Below are positions 44,914 to 54,907 of a DNA stretch of 64,000 nucleotides, piece by piece. Every line of letters begins with the position of its first letter. Positions within the stretch are counted from its first letter, which is position 1. Both the position numbers and the translations under genes were made by a program. Below the pieces are notes generated by a model, which was not told where the DNA came from, made no database searches, and saw nothing but the letters and a program-made list of their open reading frames with translations. Source of the stretch: Hymenobacter sp. J193 (GTDB lineage: Bacteria; Bacteroidota; Bacteroidia; Cytophagales; Hymenobacteraceae); contig NZ_JAJONE010000006.1 in the NCBI RefSeq assembly GCF_024700075.1, forward strand, positions 124,001 through 188,000, written 5' to 3'.

Positions 44914-45537
44914 CTACAGCAGCGCGTCGAGGCTGCGCCGGGCGTGGCTGGCGGGCCCCAGCCGCTGAAACTCGGTAGGGGTGAGGCCCGTCACCTGCCG
45001 GAACTGCCGCGAGAGGTGGGCCGGGGAGCTGTAGCCCAGTTGCTCGGCCACCTGGGCCATGCTCAGTTCGCCGTAGCCAATGAGTTCCTTAGCCCGCTCC
45101 ACCTTCTGACGGATAATGAACTTCTCGATGGTCAGCCCTTCCTCGGAAGAAAACAGGTGCGACAGATAGTGGTAGTCGCGCCCCAGGTGCTCCACCAGAT
45201 AATCCGAGTAGTTCAGCAGGCGCGGGCCCGGTACCGGGTAGTGAATGAGCGTCACCAGCAGCGTCTTTATATGTTCCACCAACTGCGCCCGGGGGTCTTC
45301 GAGCAGGGCGAAGCCCGCATCGAGCAGGCTGCGGCGCACGGCCTCCAAGTCTGGCATCGCGCCAGCCGGAGCCGATACATCGGCCTCACCCAGCACCACG
45401 CGGTGCACCTGCAGGCCCAGGGCCGTCAGGTCTTCTTTCACCACCCGGATGCACTGGGGGCACACCATGTTCTTAATCAGCAGCCGGTGCGTACCGGGAG
45501 CGGGCAGCGTAAAGCCGGCGCGGAGTTCAGGGTTCAT
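44914..45537 (-). CDS. AraC-family regulator with N-terminal HMA-like metal-binding domain
   Basis: 207 aa. N-terminal HMA fold (HRLLIKNMVCPQCIRVVKED) with a CxxC pair, so direct Cu(I)/Ag(I) sensing is plausible. C-terminal AraC-type HTH: IEKFIIRQKVERAKELIGYG, LSMAQVAEQLGYSSPAHLSR and QFRQVTGLTPTEFQRL. It follows the cupredoxin gene by 9 bp at the end of the copA operon. A paralogue lies at 58747-59376 at the other side of the island. It probably controls the copper genes, perhaps through the CTTGCATAATTT motif. Confidence 0.82.
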   Translation of the reverse strand: MNPELRAGFTLPAPGTHRLLIKNMVCPQCIRVVKEDLTALGLQVHRVVLGEADVSAPAGAMPDLEAVRRSLLDAGFALLEDPRAQLVEHIKTLLVTLIHYPVPGPRLLNYSDYLVEHLGRDYHYLSHLFSSEEGLTIEKFIIRQKVERAKELIGYGELSMAQVAEQLGYSSPAHLSRQFRQVTGLTPTEFQRLGPASHARRSLDALL

Positions 45538-45546
45538 AGGGCGGGC

Positions 45547-45923
45547 TTATTTCACTACAAGGCTGCCCCGCAGCATACCCATGCCACAGGTAAATGTGAA
45601 GGTACCCGCCTGCTGGGGCAGCAGTTCCACCAGCGTCGTTTTGAAGGCCGGCAGGTCGCGGCGAATGCTGAAATCGGGCATGAGCAGTTCCTCGGAACAG
45701 CTGTTCTCCTCGTCGCGGTAAAAGCTCAACTGCACGGGCTTGCCGCGCTCCACCTCAATCACGTCGGGCGAGTAGCCGCCCTTCACGGTGATGTCTACCT
45801 CCTGCACCCCGCTGATAGTAGAAACCGCGCTAGCCGTCTGGCGGGCGGAAAGAAGAAGTACCAGATAACAAAGCCGCATAAGGCCAGGCCTGCCAGAGTC
45901 ACGATGATTTCGGGAGTATCCAT
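45547..45923 (-). CDS. Membrane-anchored cupredoxin-domain protein (frameshifted)
   Basis: Reconstructed from ATG 45923: [20 protein letters not shown] is a membrane anchor. After a shift near 45838-45850 the cupredoxin-like domain follows ([55 protein letters not shown]). Copper ligands are suggested by Cys in NSCSEE, Cys in FTCGMGM and Met. About 125 aa. It starts 5 bp after copA and so is likely co-transcribed; it may pass or bind Cu in the periplasm. Confidence 0.72.
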
Positions 45924-45927
45924 CACG

Positions 45928-48200
45928 TTAGTTTTTAACCGGGGAGAAGCTGCGCAGCCGCAGCGAGTTGGTGAGCACGGATACTGAGCTGAGGGCCATC
46001 GCTCCTGCCGCCAGCATGGGCGAAAGCAGGATTCCAAAGAAGGGGTACAGCAGCCCGGCCGCAATGGGAATACCCAGGGTGTTATAGATAAAGGCGAAAA
46101 ACAGATTCTGCTTGATGGTGCGAATCGTCTGACGCGGAGTTCAATGGCTGTCACCACGCCCTGCAAATCCGAGCGCATGAGCGTGATGCCGGCGGCTTCC
46201 ATCGCCACGTCGGTGCCGCCACCCATCGCCAAGCCGATATCGGCCTGGGCCAGGGCTGGCGCGTCGTTGATGCCGTCGCCGACCATCGCTACCGTGCGGC
46301 CTTCGGCCTGCAACTCCTTCACCTTGCCGGCCTTGCCGCTCGGCAATACCTCGGCGAAGTAGCGCGTGATGCCGACCTGACCGGCCACCTGGGCGGCGGT
46401 CTGGGGGTTGTCGCCGGTCATCATCACCACCTCAATGCCCATACTCTGCAGCCGCTTGATGGCGGCAGCCGAGGTTTCGCGCACGGTGTCGGCCACCCCA
46501 ATTACGCCCGCCGCCTGGCCGGCTACGGCCACGTAGAGCACCGTTTTGGCCTGGGCCAACAGTTCGTCGGCCTGCTGGCGCACGGCCGGGGGCAGAGAGA
46601 TGCCGGCTTCTTCAAGTAGACGGAAGTTGCCAATGAGCACGGGCTGGCTGTTTACCACGGCCTGCGCACCTTTTCCTTCCACGGCCTGGAAGTCGCTGGC
46701 CGAAACCATCACCGTTTGCCGGGAGTCGGCGTAGCGCACCACGGCTTCGGCCAATGGATGCTCACTCTGCCGCTCCACAGCGGCTACCGCTTGTAGTAGC
46801 AAACCTGCATCCTGCCCGGTCGCCGGCACGAAGTCTGTCACGGCGGGCTCGCCGCGGGTGATGGTACCGGTTTTATCGAGCAGCACAGTATTCACCTGGT
46901 GGGCTTTCTCCAACGCCTCGGCGTTGCGGATGAGCACGCCGTGCTCGGCGCCTTTGCCGGTGCTCACCATGATGGCCGTAGGTGTAGCCAGCCCCAGAGC
47001 ACAAGGGCAGGCAATGATGAGCACAGCCACGAAGTTGACCAGCGCCAGCGGTAGCCGCGCTTCCACCGGAGCCAGGTCGAACCAGAGCACGAACGTTAGG
47101 ATGGCAATGACCACCACGGTGGGCACGAAGATGGCGCTGACCTTATCGGCCAGCCGCTGGATGGGAGCACGGCTGCCCTGGGCATCCTCCACCAGCTTTA
47201 CAATCTGTGAGAGCATGGTATCAGCCCCTACTTTGGTCACGCGGAAGCGGAAGGAGCCCGTTTTGTTGAGCGTGGCCCCAAATACCGGGTCGCCGGCTTT
47301 CTTCTCCACCGGCAGGCTTTCGCCGGTGAGCATGGCCTCGTCCACGGCGGAGCTGCCCTCCAGGATGAGGCCGTCGGTGGCCACCTTTTCACCTGGCCGC
47401 ACGACTACCACATCCTCCAGCTTCACCTGCTCGATGGGCACGTCCAGCTCCTGACCGTCCGACCGCACCACCCGGGCCGTTTTGGCTTGCAGCCCCATCA
47501 GGGCCTTGATGGCGGCCGACGTCTGCGTTTTGGCCCGCAGTTCCAGTAGTTTGCCCAGCAGAATCAGGGCAATGATGGTGGCTGTCGTGTCGTAGTACAC
47601 CTCGGGCATAATGCCCCGGCGCATAAACCAGCCCGGCACCACCGTGGCCGCGAGGCTATAGAGGAAGGCAGCCCCGGTGCCCACGGCAATCAGCGTATCC
47701 ATGTTGGCGGCCCGATGCTTGAAGCCGTTCCAGGCCGAAGTGTAGAACTCGCGCCCACTGTAGAGCAGCACCGGCAAGGTCAGCGCGAGCAGGCCATAGT
47801 TCAGCCACTGCATATTTACGCGGGCCATCATCGCCGGCCAGAGCATGAGCATGCTCAGGGGCATAATGACGACGGCCAGCCCCGTGGCCACCCAGAAGCG
47901 ACGCTTAAGCTTGACGTAGGCCAGGGCTTTCTGCTGGTCGATTTCCGCTTGCCGGTCGGCAGCGCTGGTGTCGGGGGCGCGCTCGGTTACGCCGTAGCCG
48001 GCCTGCACAACGGCCTCTTTCAGCGTGGCCGGGCTGGCCTGGGTGGGCAGGTAGTCAACCGTGGCCTTTTCAGTGGCGAAGTTGACCACGGCCCGCTGCA
48101 CGCCCGGCGTGCGGGTCAGGGACTTCTCGACGAAGGACGCGCACGAGGCGCAGGTCATGCCTTCAATATCGAGGGTTTCGGTTTTGGTGGTTGGTTCCAT
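45928..48200 (-). CDS. copA: Copper-translocating P1B-type ATPase CopA (frameshifted near C terminus)
   Basis: About 757 aa. N-terminal HMA domain with GMTCASC (residues 14-20), transmembrane CPC motif in [11 protein letters not shown], phosphorylation site [16 protein letters not shown] (HP locus) and [10 protein letters not shown] hinge. One base is missing near 46134-46140; restoring it gives [20 protein letters not shown] and a C terminus ending LRSFSPVKN at 45928. Exports Cu(I)/Ag(I) from the cytoplasm. It heads the minus-strand operon copA-cupredoxin-AraC; three copies of the CTTGCATAATTT-type motif lie upstream. Confidence 0.92.
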
Positions 48201-48580
48201 AGAAGGTTGCAGCAGGACCGCTACGTGGGGCCGGGAAACGCGTAGTTCTCAGCGCTAGAAAGTACATTACAAAGGAACGGCCACCCCGCAGCAGGGTTAG
48301 TACGGAATCCCACCCGATACTTGCATAATTTGCACGTAGCCAAGCTGGCAATGGATTTACATAATCCGGCCGTGGACTTGCATAATTTTGCGGTCTTTTA
48401 CCCAGGCCTCTTACCACGAGCCCAGCGGAAAGCAGCCTGATGCCTTTTTGAGGTCCCTTTTCCCAGGCGAAGTGCCCTCCCGACCAAACGACCCGGAAAC
48501 TCTTTGCTTGGAAACGGGGTAAGTGAGCGGTACCGCCTTTTCGTAGAGAAGTCTACTTTTGCGGTTGCTTAGCGCCTGTC
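48201..48580. promoter_or_regulatory. Divergent copper-operon control region
   Basis: 380 bp between copA (minus) and the secreted protein gene (plus). Contains CTTGCATAATTT at 48320-48331 and 48377-48388 and a variant TTTACATAATCC at 48356-48367, with CATAAT cores 36 and 21 bp apart. A -7 box TACTTTTG lies at 48554-48561, 20 bp before the plus-strand ATG. Confidence 0.55.
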
Positions 48581-49069
48581 ATGTTCCGTAGCCTGTTTCC
48601 TTTCCGCCGTTTGCTGGCGACGAGCTTCCTGCTCGTCTTCGTCAACGTGTTCGTGGGGCAGTGCTGGTGCGCGACGATAAATCCCGTGCAGGCCGCGCCC
48701 GCGCCGGTAGCCCAGACCGCTGCCTCGAAGAAGCCCACGCACCCCGGCTGCCACGGTCACGGCAAAGCGTTGACCCAGCAGCAACCGGTTAAGACCAAGC
48801 AAGGCCACGGCCATTCCAGCTCCAAGCCCATGGGCAAGGAGGACTGCTGCAAAGACAACTCGGCGACCATTCTTAAGTCGCTCGCGACACCCGGTGAAAA
48901 GCAGCTGCTCTCGCCCGCCCCGGCCCTGCTGCCGGTCAGCAATGAGTTCTTTTTCCGGCCCGCCGCTGGCGCGTGGGACCGCACGCACTCGGTCGTTCTG
49001 GTGCTCCGTGAGCACCTACCCCCCAAAATACCCGACATCCGAATCTTTATTCAGTCCCTGACGGTCTGA
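48581..49069 (+). CDS. Secreted His/Cys-rich protein of the copper island
   Basis: 162 aa. Signal sequence LLATSFLLVFVNVFVGQCWC (residues 11-30). The mature part is rich in Lys, His, Pro and Gln (THPGCHGHGKALTQQQP, KQGHGHSSSKP) with a CC pair (GKEDCCKDN), suggestive of metal binding. The C terminus has FIQSLTV. No named family, but such short proteins are common beside Bacteroidota copper genes. First gene of the plus-strand copper operon, with a -7 box immediately upstream. Confidence 0.65.
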   Translation: MFRSLFPFRRLLATSFLLVFVNVFVGQCWCATINPVQAAPAPVAQTAASKKPTHPGCHGHGKALTQQQPVKTKQGHGHSSSKPMGKEDCCKDNSATILKSLATPGEKQLLSPAPALLPVSNEFFFRPAAGAWDRTHSVVLVLREHLPPKIPDIRIFIQSLTV

Positions 49070-49085
49070 TTGATTTGACGCACCC

Positions 49086-49134
49086 AAGGCTCGCCCTGGC
49101 ATAGCTCCGCTATGTCCGGGGCGGGCCTTTGTTT
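49086..49134 (+). terminator. Hairpin after the secreted copper protein gene
   Basis: Imperfect stem AAGGCTCGCCCTGG.../...CCGGGGCGGGCCTT with CATAG/CTATG at its top, followed by TGTTTT. Confidence 0.6.
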
Positions 49135-49201
49135 TGGCGTGTCCGCCCGGCGTATCGAGCCGCTTATCTCCCTCATCTTACTGGTTTTACCTCACTCAAC
49201 A

Positions 49202-49333
49202 ATGAAGAGTTGTTGCCAGGAAGCGGGCGCTCCGCCCCCGAGAGGGCCAATTCGTCGCCTGCTTTCCTACCTGCTTTATGCCGCGGTGGCCGCCGTGTTG
49301 GGCTTCGTGCTCTGGCAGCAATGGCAGGCCTAA
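49202..49333 (+). CDS. Small Cys-tagged single-helix membrane protein
   Basis: 43 aa, MKSCCQEAGAPPPRGPIRRL followed by one transmembrane helix (LSYLLYAAVAAVLGFVLW). The N-terminal CC pair could bind Cu(I). Too short for standard gene calling at longer cut-offs but the start, helix and island position make it credible. Function unknown. Confidence 0.5.
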   Translation: MKSCCQEAGAPPPRGPIRRLLSYLLYAAVAAVLGFVLWQQWQA

Positions 49334-49401
49334 CCCTTCGGCAGAAACACACCGGGGCTGCTGGATTCAGCGCCCTCCAACCAAACCCCATTCCTCTTTC
49401 T

Positions 49402-50348
49402 ATGCACCGCTTACCCCTTTCCCTGCTGGCCGTTGCCAGCCTGCTCACCGCTGCCAGCTGCTCCTCCGACTCGGCCTCCAGCAGCGCCACCGACACCATT
49501 ACGACGCCCACCAACGGCCCGGCTGAAGGCACCGCCGACCACGCCGGCGGCCACACCTATGCCTGCCCCATGCACCCCGAGGTGACCAGCACCCAGGACG
49601 GCGAGAAGTGCCCCAAATGCGGCATGAAGCTGGAGCACAACGACGCCGTTTCCAATGGCAAGACCTACGAAATGAAGCTCGTGCCCACGCCCACGCAGGT
49701 GACGGCCGGACAGCCCACCACGCTGGCTTTCACGCCTCGTGAAACCGGCAACGAATCGGCTCCCGTGCCCTTGGCCGTGGTGCATGAGAAGAAGATTCAC
49801 CTCATCATTGTGAGCAAGGACCTGGGCCAGTTCTACCACGAACACCCCGAGTACACCGCCGCCGGCGACTACAAAGTGCAGTACACCTTCCCGAAGGGCG
49901 GCGACTACGTGCTGTTTCAGGACTATACACCCACCGGCTCGGGCCACCAGCTGGGCCGCCAGCCCCTCACGGTGAAAGGCACCGCCTACGCGCCGGTCAA
50001 GTTCAAAAACGACGATATGCAGTGGGAAAAGGATGGATACCAGGCCACGCTTTCCTTCGACAAAGACCTGAAAGTGGGCCAGCTGCTGGGCATGAAAATC
50101 AACATCAGCAAAGGGGGCAGCCAGTAACCGACCTGGACAATTACCTCGGGGCGCTGGGCCACGTGGTGGTCATCAGCGAGGACACGCAGAACTACCTGCA
50201 CGTGCATCCCAACGACCAGGCCGACAAAGGCCCCAACATCGGCTTCAACACCAACTTCGAGAAGCCCGGCCTCTACCGCGTGTTTCTGCAGTTCAACCAC
50301 GCGGGCAAAATCCACACTGGCGACTTCACCATCAACGTGAAGGCCTAG
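49402..50348 (+). CDS. Heavy-metal-binding-domain lipoprotein (frameshifted)
   Basis: About 315 aa after correction. Lipobox LTAASC (about residues 15-20), a Ser/Thr-rich linker, then the heavy-metal-binding domain YACPMHPEVTS...CPKCGMKLEH (YHS/HMBD type), then a domain with HLIIVSKDLGQFYHEHPEYT and VVVISEDTQNYLHVHPNDQA, which are His-rich and related to each other. One G is missing in a run of five (50113-50117; restores KGGQPVTDLDNYLG). Likely periplasmic or outer-membrane copper binder. Confidence 0.75.
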
Positions 50349-50394
50349 CCTGGCCCGGCTCCCTTTTCATTTCCCGCTTATCTCCGCCAAACCC

Positions 50395-51120
50395 ATGAAA
50401 AAGTCTGCTTTTTTCCTTGCCACCCTCTGCTCGGGCTCCTTGCTGGTGGCCAGCTGCAATAGCGATAAGGCTGCCGATTCGACGGCTACGACCACAGAAA
50501 CCACTACCGATGCCGCGGCTTCCGGCGATATGGCCGGCATGGACCACTCTGCGATGGGGCACGAGGGCGCGGCTGCGGCCGGCAGCTCGCCGCAGTTGGT
50601 AGCCATGAACGAGATGATGACCAAGATGCACGCCGCGCAACCTAAGGGCAACACCGACCACGACTTTGCCCACCACATGTTGGAGCATCACAAGGGCGCG
50701 GTAGTAATGGCTGACATCCAGCTGCGCGACGGCAAAGACGCCACCATGCGCCGCATGGCCGAGCAAATCAAAGCCGACCAGCTCAAGGAAATCACCGCGC
50801 TGGAAACCGCCGCCACCCGCCTGGATAATGCCCCGACCAACTACCAGCCCAATGACCCGGCAGACCCTTTCACCAGCAAGATGAAGGCTTCGATGGACGG
50901 GATGATGCAGAACATGCCCAAGGCAGTAGCCGACCCCGACATGAACTTCAACATGCTGATGACGGTGCACCACCAGAGTGCCGTGGACATGGCCAAAGCC
51001 GAACTGGCCCACGGCAAGGACACCAAGCTCAAAGAGATGGCCCAGCAGATGATTGATGCCCAAGAAAAGGAAATCGCCGGCTTCAAGGCCTGGCACCAGC
51101 AGAACGCCGACAAGATGTAA
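50395..51120 (+). CDS. DUF305 lipoprotein
   Basis: 241 aa. Lipobox LVASC (residues 17-21). Met/His-rich segment (GDMAGMDHSAMGHEG), two DUF305 units with paired histidines (DFAHHMLEHHKGAVVMAD and NMLMTVHHQSAVDMAKAE). A paralogue of 42327-42938. Expected to bind copper or silver in the cell envelope. Confidence 0.87.
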   Translation: MKKSAFFLATLCSGSLLVASCNSDKAADSTATTTETTTDAAASGDMAGMDHSAMGHEGAAAAGSSPQLVAMNEMMTKMHAAQPKGNTDHDFAHHMLEHHKGAVVMADIQLRDGKDATMRRMAEQIKADQLKEITALETAATRLDNAPTNYQPNDPADPFTSKMKASMDGMMQNMPKAVADPDMNFNMLMTVHHQSAVDMAKAELAHGKDTKLKEMAQQMIDAQEKEIAGFKAWHQQNADKM

Positions 51121-51201
51121 TCCCTCGGGGGCAGGCCGCACCGCCGGTTGGCGGCCGTGGCCTGCCCCCATCATCACCCACCCCAATCATACCCGTTTCC
51201 C

Positions 51202-51753
51202 ATGAAGATTCACCACGTTCTCGCTGCCGCCCTGTTGCTGGCCGCGCCGCTATCCGCTGCGGCCCAGCATAGCCACAAGCCCGGTACTGCCGCCCACGGC
51301 CATAAGGCCGCCGGTGAAACCCACGCCCATAAATCTCCCCACGGCGGCATCGTACGCACGGCGGGCAAGTACCATGTAGAGTTGGTGCAGCAGGCCGGCC
51401 AGGTCCACGTGTACCTGCTCGATGACAACGAAAAGGCGTTGCCCGTGGACCGCGCTACCGGCACCGCTATGCTGCTCAGTACGACGGGCAAAACCAGCAG
51501 CGTGAAGCTGACTCCTACCGGTGACCACCTGGTGGCCGCCGTGCCCGTCGGCACCACCCTGCGCACGGCCATCGTGAGCCTCAAGGCCAACGGCAGCTCG
51601 CTCAACGCCCGGTTTGAGAAGCTTGACGCGGCTGCAAAAGCCGGTAAGGCCGTTTCCAATGCGTATGCCTGCCCGATGAACTGCGAAGGCAGTGCCAGCC
51701 CAGAACCCGGCAGCTGCCCCAAGTGCGGCATGGCCCTCGTGAAAAAGTCGTAG
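51202..51753 (+). CDS. Secreted protein with heavy-metal-binding domain
   Basis: 183 aa. Signal peptide (residues 1-22, ending AAAQ), a His-rich segment (HSHKPGTAAHGHKAAGETHA), a beta-rich middle (KYHVELVQQAGQVHVYLLDD) and a C-terminal metal site YACPMNCEGS...CPKCGMALV with four Cys. Similar to P-type-ATPase associated heavy-metal binding domains. Likely periplasmic Cu/Ag buffering or delivery to the efflux pump encoded next. Confidence 0.78.
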   Translation: MKIHHVLAAALLLAAPLSAAAQHSHKPGTAAHGHKAAGETHAHKSPHGGIVRTAGKYHVELVQQAGQVHVYLLDDNEKALPVDRATGTAMLLSTTGKTSSVKLTPTGDHLVAAVPVGTTLRTAIVSLKANGSSLNARFEKLDAAAKAGKAVSNAYACPMNCEGSASPEPGSCPKCGMALVKKS

Positions 51754-51822
51754 GCGGGCGCCGTTTGGGCTGCCTGCTGCTGCAACAGCGGGTGGCCCAC
51801 CGACTGGTTTTAACCTGATTGT

Positions 51823-53064
51823 ATGAAGTTCTTGAACGTAAAAAGCGGGTATTGTTGGCTGCTGACGCTGTTGCTGCTGGCGCTTTGCTCCGGCGCGGCG
51901 CGGGCGCAAACCACCATCAGCCTGGACAGCGCCGAGGCCCAGACCCTGCGCCGGCACCCCCGGCTGCGGCAGTCAACCCAGGAGATTGAGGAGCAGCGCG
52001 CCCTCAAGCGGGGCTCCTTTGCGCCGGCCAACCCGGATTTTCTCTTTTCGGCACCCACGGGCGAGATGTGGGCCCCGGGCGTGGTGCAAACCATTGACCT
52101 GCCCAACGTATACCGACGGCAGCGGCAGGTGGCCGAGGCCGGTATCACGCTGGCCGAGCGCAACCGCGACGTGAGCCGGGCCAGCGTGCTGCGCGACACC
52201 CGCCTGGCCTACCTGAGCCTGCAGTTTGCTGAGGCTCAGGTGCGCCAGCTCACGTATCAGGACAGCCTGTTTCGGGTGCTGCGCCTGGCCACCGAGCGGC
52301 TGTTCACGGCCGGCGAAGTCACCTCGCTGCAGCGCATCAGCACCGACGCCGAAGCCCGGCAGGTGACCGTGCTGCTGCAACAAGCCACCGCCGACCAACA
52401 GGCCGCCCAGCGCCGGCTGGGGCTGCTGCTGGGCCGGCCCGCCGAGGCCCTGGCTACCAGCACCGACTTGAGCCGCACCGGCGCGGAGCTAGCCCAAACG
52501 GGTACTACCCTACTCAGCGGGCTGCCAGTTGAAGACAGTGCCGCCCTCGTGCGCAGCCCCACGCTGGCGGCCGCCACCCAGAACGTCGCCCTGAGCCAGT
52601 CGGGCATCAGCCTGGTGCGGGCGCGGCGCACGCCGGCTCTCACGGTGGGCTACCAAAATCAAGCATTTGAGAACTCGGCGCTCCGATACCGCTTTCAGTT
52701 TGGCGTGTCGGTGCCCGTGTGGTTCTGGACTTACCGCTCGCAGCTGCAGGCGGCCACGGCCCGCTCTCAGGCCGCCAGCTACCAGCTGCAGGCCCAGCGC
52801 CTGGAACTCAGCACCCAGTACGAGCAGGCCTTGGCGGATACGCGCAAGTTTTCGACATCGCTGGCTTACTACGAGCAAACCGGCCTGCCCCAGTCGCGGG
52901 CCATCATCAGCCAGTCGCAGCGCCTGTTCCGGGCCGGCGAAGTGAGCTACCTGCAGCTTATTCTGAGCCTGAATCAGGCCTTTGCCATTCAGAATACTTA
53001 CCTGACCACCATCCGCGACTACCGCCAGGCTTTGGTCGAGCTTAACTACCTGCGGGGCGAATAA
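51823..53064 (+). CDS. TolC-family outer-membrane efflux protein (CusC/CzcC-like)
   Basis: 413 aa. Signal peptide ends near residue 29 (ARAQ). Two repeats of long coiled helices (RQSTQEIEEQRALKRGSFAP, NVALSQSGISLVRARRTPAL, with ALADTRKFSTSLAYYEQTGL later) around barrel strands, as in the outer-membrane factor of metal RND pumps. First of the efflux genes; TolC, adaptor and RND permease are all encoded on this strand within 7 kb. Confidence 0.85.
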   Translation: MKFLNVKSGYCWLLTLLLLALCSGAARAQTTISLDSAEAQTLRRHPRLRQSTQEIEEQRALKRGSFAPANPDFLFSAPTGEMWAPGVVQTIDLPNVYRRQRQVAEAGITLAERNRDVSRASVLRDTRLAYLSLQFAEAQVRQLTYQDSLFRVLRLATERLFTAGEVTSLQRISTDAEARQVTVLLQQATADQQAAQRRLGLLLGRPAEALATSTDLSRTGAELAQTGTTLLSGLPVEDSAALVRSPTLAAATQNVALSQSGISLVRARRTPALTVGYQNQAFENSALRYRFQFGVSVPVWFWTYRSQLQAATARSQAASYQLQAQRLELSTQYEQALADTRKFSTSLAYYEQTGLPQSRAIISQSQRLFRAGEVSYLQLILSLNQAFAIQNTYLTTIRDYRQALVELNYLRGE

Positions 53065-53076
53065 CCGTCAACTATC

Positions 53077-53703
53077 ATGAAACAACTCCTGATTTTGCTG
53101 CTGGGTTTGCTGCTGACCAGCCCGGCTTACGCCCACGGGGGCGAAGACCACGGCGACGGGACGAAGGCGGGTACGGCGGCGGGCGCTACCTCGTTTTCGG
53201 TCGCGGCCCTCTCGGAGCAGTTCGAGGTGCTGCTGCGCTACGAGCCCCTGGAAGGCGGCCAGCCGGCCGACCTGCGCCTGTTCTTATCCGACTACGCCAC
53301 CAACGCCCCTATCAAGGGCGCGAAGCTCACGCTCACCAATCCGGAAGACGCCAACCTGAAATGGGCGGCAACCGAGCAGGAGCCGGGCATTTACCTGGTT
53401 GAGGGCCAGTTTCCGGCTAACAAGGCTTACAGCTTTGCGGTGAACATCGTGGCCGGCGAAACGGCCGATTTACTGCTGCTCGAAGGCATCAAGGTCGGGG
53501 AGAAGCTACCCGTGGCGGCTACGGCCCCCGCTGCGGCCCCGTCGCTTTTCTCATCCTGGAAAACCATTCTGGCCCTGATTGGGGCCTTTGCGCTCGGTAT
53601 CGGCCTGACGGCCCTGCTGCTGCGTCGTCGTCGCCGCTCAGAATCCGTGCCGCAGACTTCGGAACAGGCGCTGACCGCCAGCCGCCGTGCCCCCTTCCCT
53701 TAA
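53077..53703 (+). CDS. Periplasmic accessory protein of the efflux operon
   Basis: 208 aa. Signal peptide (residues 1-19), His-rich start HGGEDHGDG, a beta-sandwich-like domain (DLRLFLSDYATNAPIKGAKL, GIYLVEGQFPANKAYSF), then a C-terminal transmembrane helix (TILALIGAFALGIGLTALLL) and RRRRR anchor. It is often found between TolC and adaptor genes in Bacteroidota metal efflux operons. Function not established; the His motif resembles that of the adaptor. Confidence 0.68.
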   Translation: MKQLLILLLGLLLTSPAYAHGGEDHGDGTKAGTAAGATSFSVAALSEQFEVLLRYEPLEGGQPADLRLFLSDYATNAPIKGAKLTLTNPEDANLKWAATEQEPGIYLVEGQFPANKAYSFAVNIVAGETADLLLLEGIKVGEKLPVAATAPAAAPSLFSSWKTILALIGAFALGIGLTALLLRRRRRSESVPQTSEQALTASRRAPFP

Positions 53704-53716
53704 TGCCACTTCTGAT

Positions 53717-54862
53717 ATGAAAACCAAGCATAAATTCCTAGCCGCCACGGCCGCCTTCGGACTGGTACTAACTGTGCTGCTGCCCCCACCCAGCCTAGTG
53801 CAGGCGCACAGCGGCGAAGACCACGGCGGCGAAGCCAAAGCCAGCACCGGCGTGGCCCTCACCGACGAGGTGCTGCTGCCCAAGGAAAGCCAGTTTCTGT
53901 TCGAGGTCCGCACCAATCTGGCTGCTTATTCCACCACCTACAGCCGGGCCACCCTCTACGGCACGGTATCGGCCGCGGCCGGGGGCGAGGGGCGCGTGGT
54001 AGTGCCCCAGACCGGGCGCATCGTGAGCCTCGCTGCGCAGGTGGGCAAAACCGTGCGGGCCGGCCAGACGCTGGCCGTGATTGAGCAAACCCTCGACGCC
54101 ACCCAGCAAATTGGCCTCAGCACCGAGCGCGCCAACGCTCAGGCTGAGCTGCGCGCCGCACAGCAAGACTACTCCCGCCTGCAAACCATCGCCGACATTG
54201 CCGCCCGCAAAGACGTGGTGGCCGCTGAGCTGCGCCTGCGCCAGGCCCGCCAAAACGCGGCCATCTACAACGGGCAGGCCAGCCAGCGGCGCGTGAGCAT
54301 CACCTCGCCGGTGAGCGGCACCGTGGACGTGTTTAACCTAGCCGTGGGCCAGCAGGTGAACCAGGGCGACGAGCTGTTTCGGGTCATCAACCCCGGCAAG
54401 CTGCGCGTGGAAGCCCAGGTGTTTGCTCAGGATTTAGCGAAGGTGACGCCCGGGGCTTTGTTTCGGGTAGAAGGCTTGCAGGGCCAAGCGGGCGTGCCGG
54501 CCCGGCTGGTGGTGTTCAGCAACGTGGTGAACCCCGTGAACCAGGCCCGGCAGCTGGTGCTGGAACTCGATGCCACCGAAGGCAGCGCCTACCGCGCCGG
54601 CCAGGCCGTGAACGTGCAGGTGGTGGGCCAGACCGGCGGCGGCAAACCCCAACTGGTAGTGCCGACCTCGGCCATTACGGACTTGAATGGCAAGCCCGTG
54701 GTCTTCGTGCACACCGAACCCGAACACTTCAAGATTCGCTATGTGCAGCCGGGGGCCATGAATGGCCAGCAGACCGTGCTCGTGCAGGGTCAGGTCAACG
54801 AAAATGACCGGGTGGTGACGGCTGGCACCTACCAGCTTAAATCCATTTATCTCAACCAATAG
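53717..54862 (+). CDS. RND efflux periplasmic adaptor (CusB/CzcB-like, HlyD family)
   Basis: 381 aa from ATG 53717 (MKTKHKFLAATAAFGLVLTV). After the signal peptide comes HSGEDHGGEAKAS, a His-rich tag. The lipoyl/barrel-sandwich segments GRIVSLAAQVGKTVRAGQTL and ISTSPVSG-type RVSITSPVSGTVDVFNLAVG flank a short helical hairpin, followed by the beta-barrel and membrane-proximal domains (VPTSAITDLNGKPVVFV). Links the inner-membrane CusA-type pump to TolC. Confidence 0.88.
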   Translation: MKTKHKFLAATAAFGLVLTVLLPPPSLVQAHSGEDHGGEAKASTGVALTDEVLLPKESQFLFEVRTNLAAYSTTYSRATLYGTVSAAAGGEGRVVVPQTGRIVSLAAQVGKTVRAGQTLAVIEQTLDATQQIGLSTERANAQAELRAAQQDYSRLQTIADIAARKDVVAAELRLRQARQNAAIYNGQASQRRVSITSPVSGTVDVFNLAVGQQVNQGDELFRVINPGKLRVEAQVFAQDLAKVTPGALFRVEGLQGQAGVPARLVVFSNVVNPVNQARQLVLELDATEGSAYRAGQAVNVQVVGQTGGGKPQLVVPTSAITDLNGKPVVFVHTEPEHFKIRYVQPGAMNGQQTVLVQGQVNENDRVVTAGTYQLKSIYLNQ

Positions 54863-54907
54863 CTCCGCCTCACCCGCTGGTCTTCTCGCTTCCTGCTTCT
54901 AATTCCC

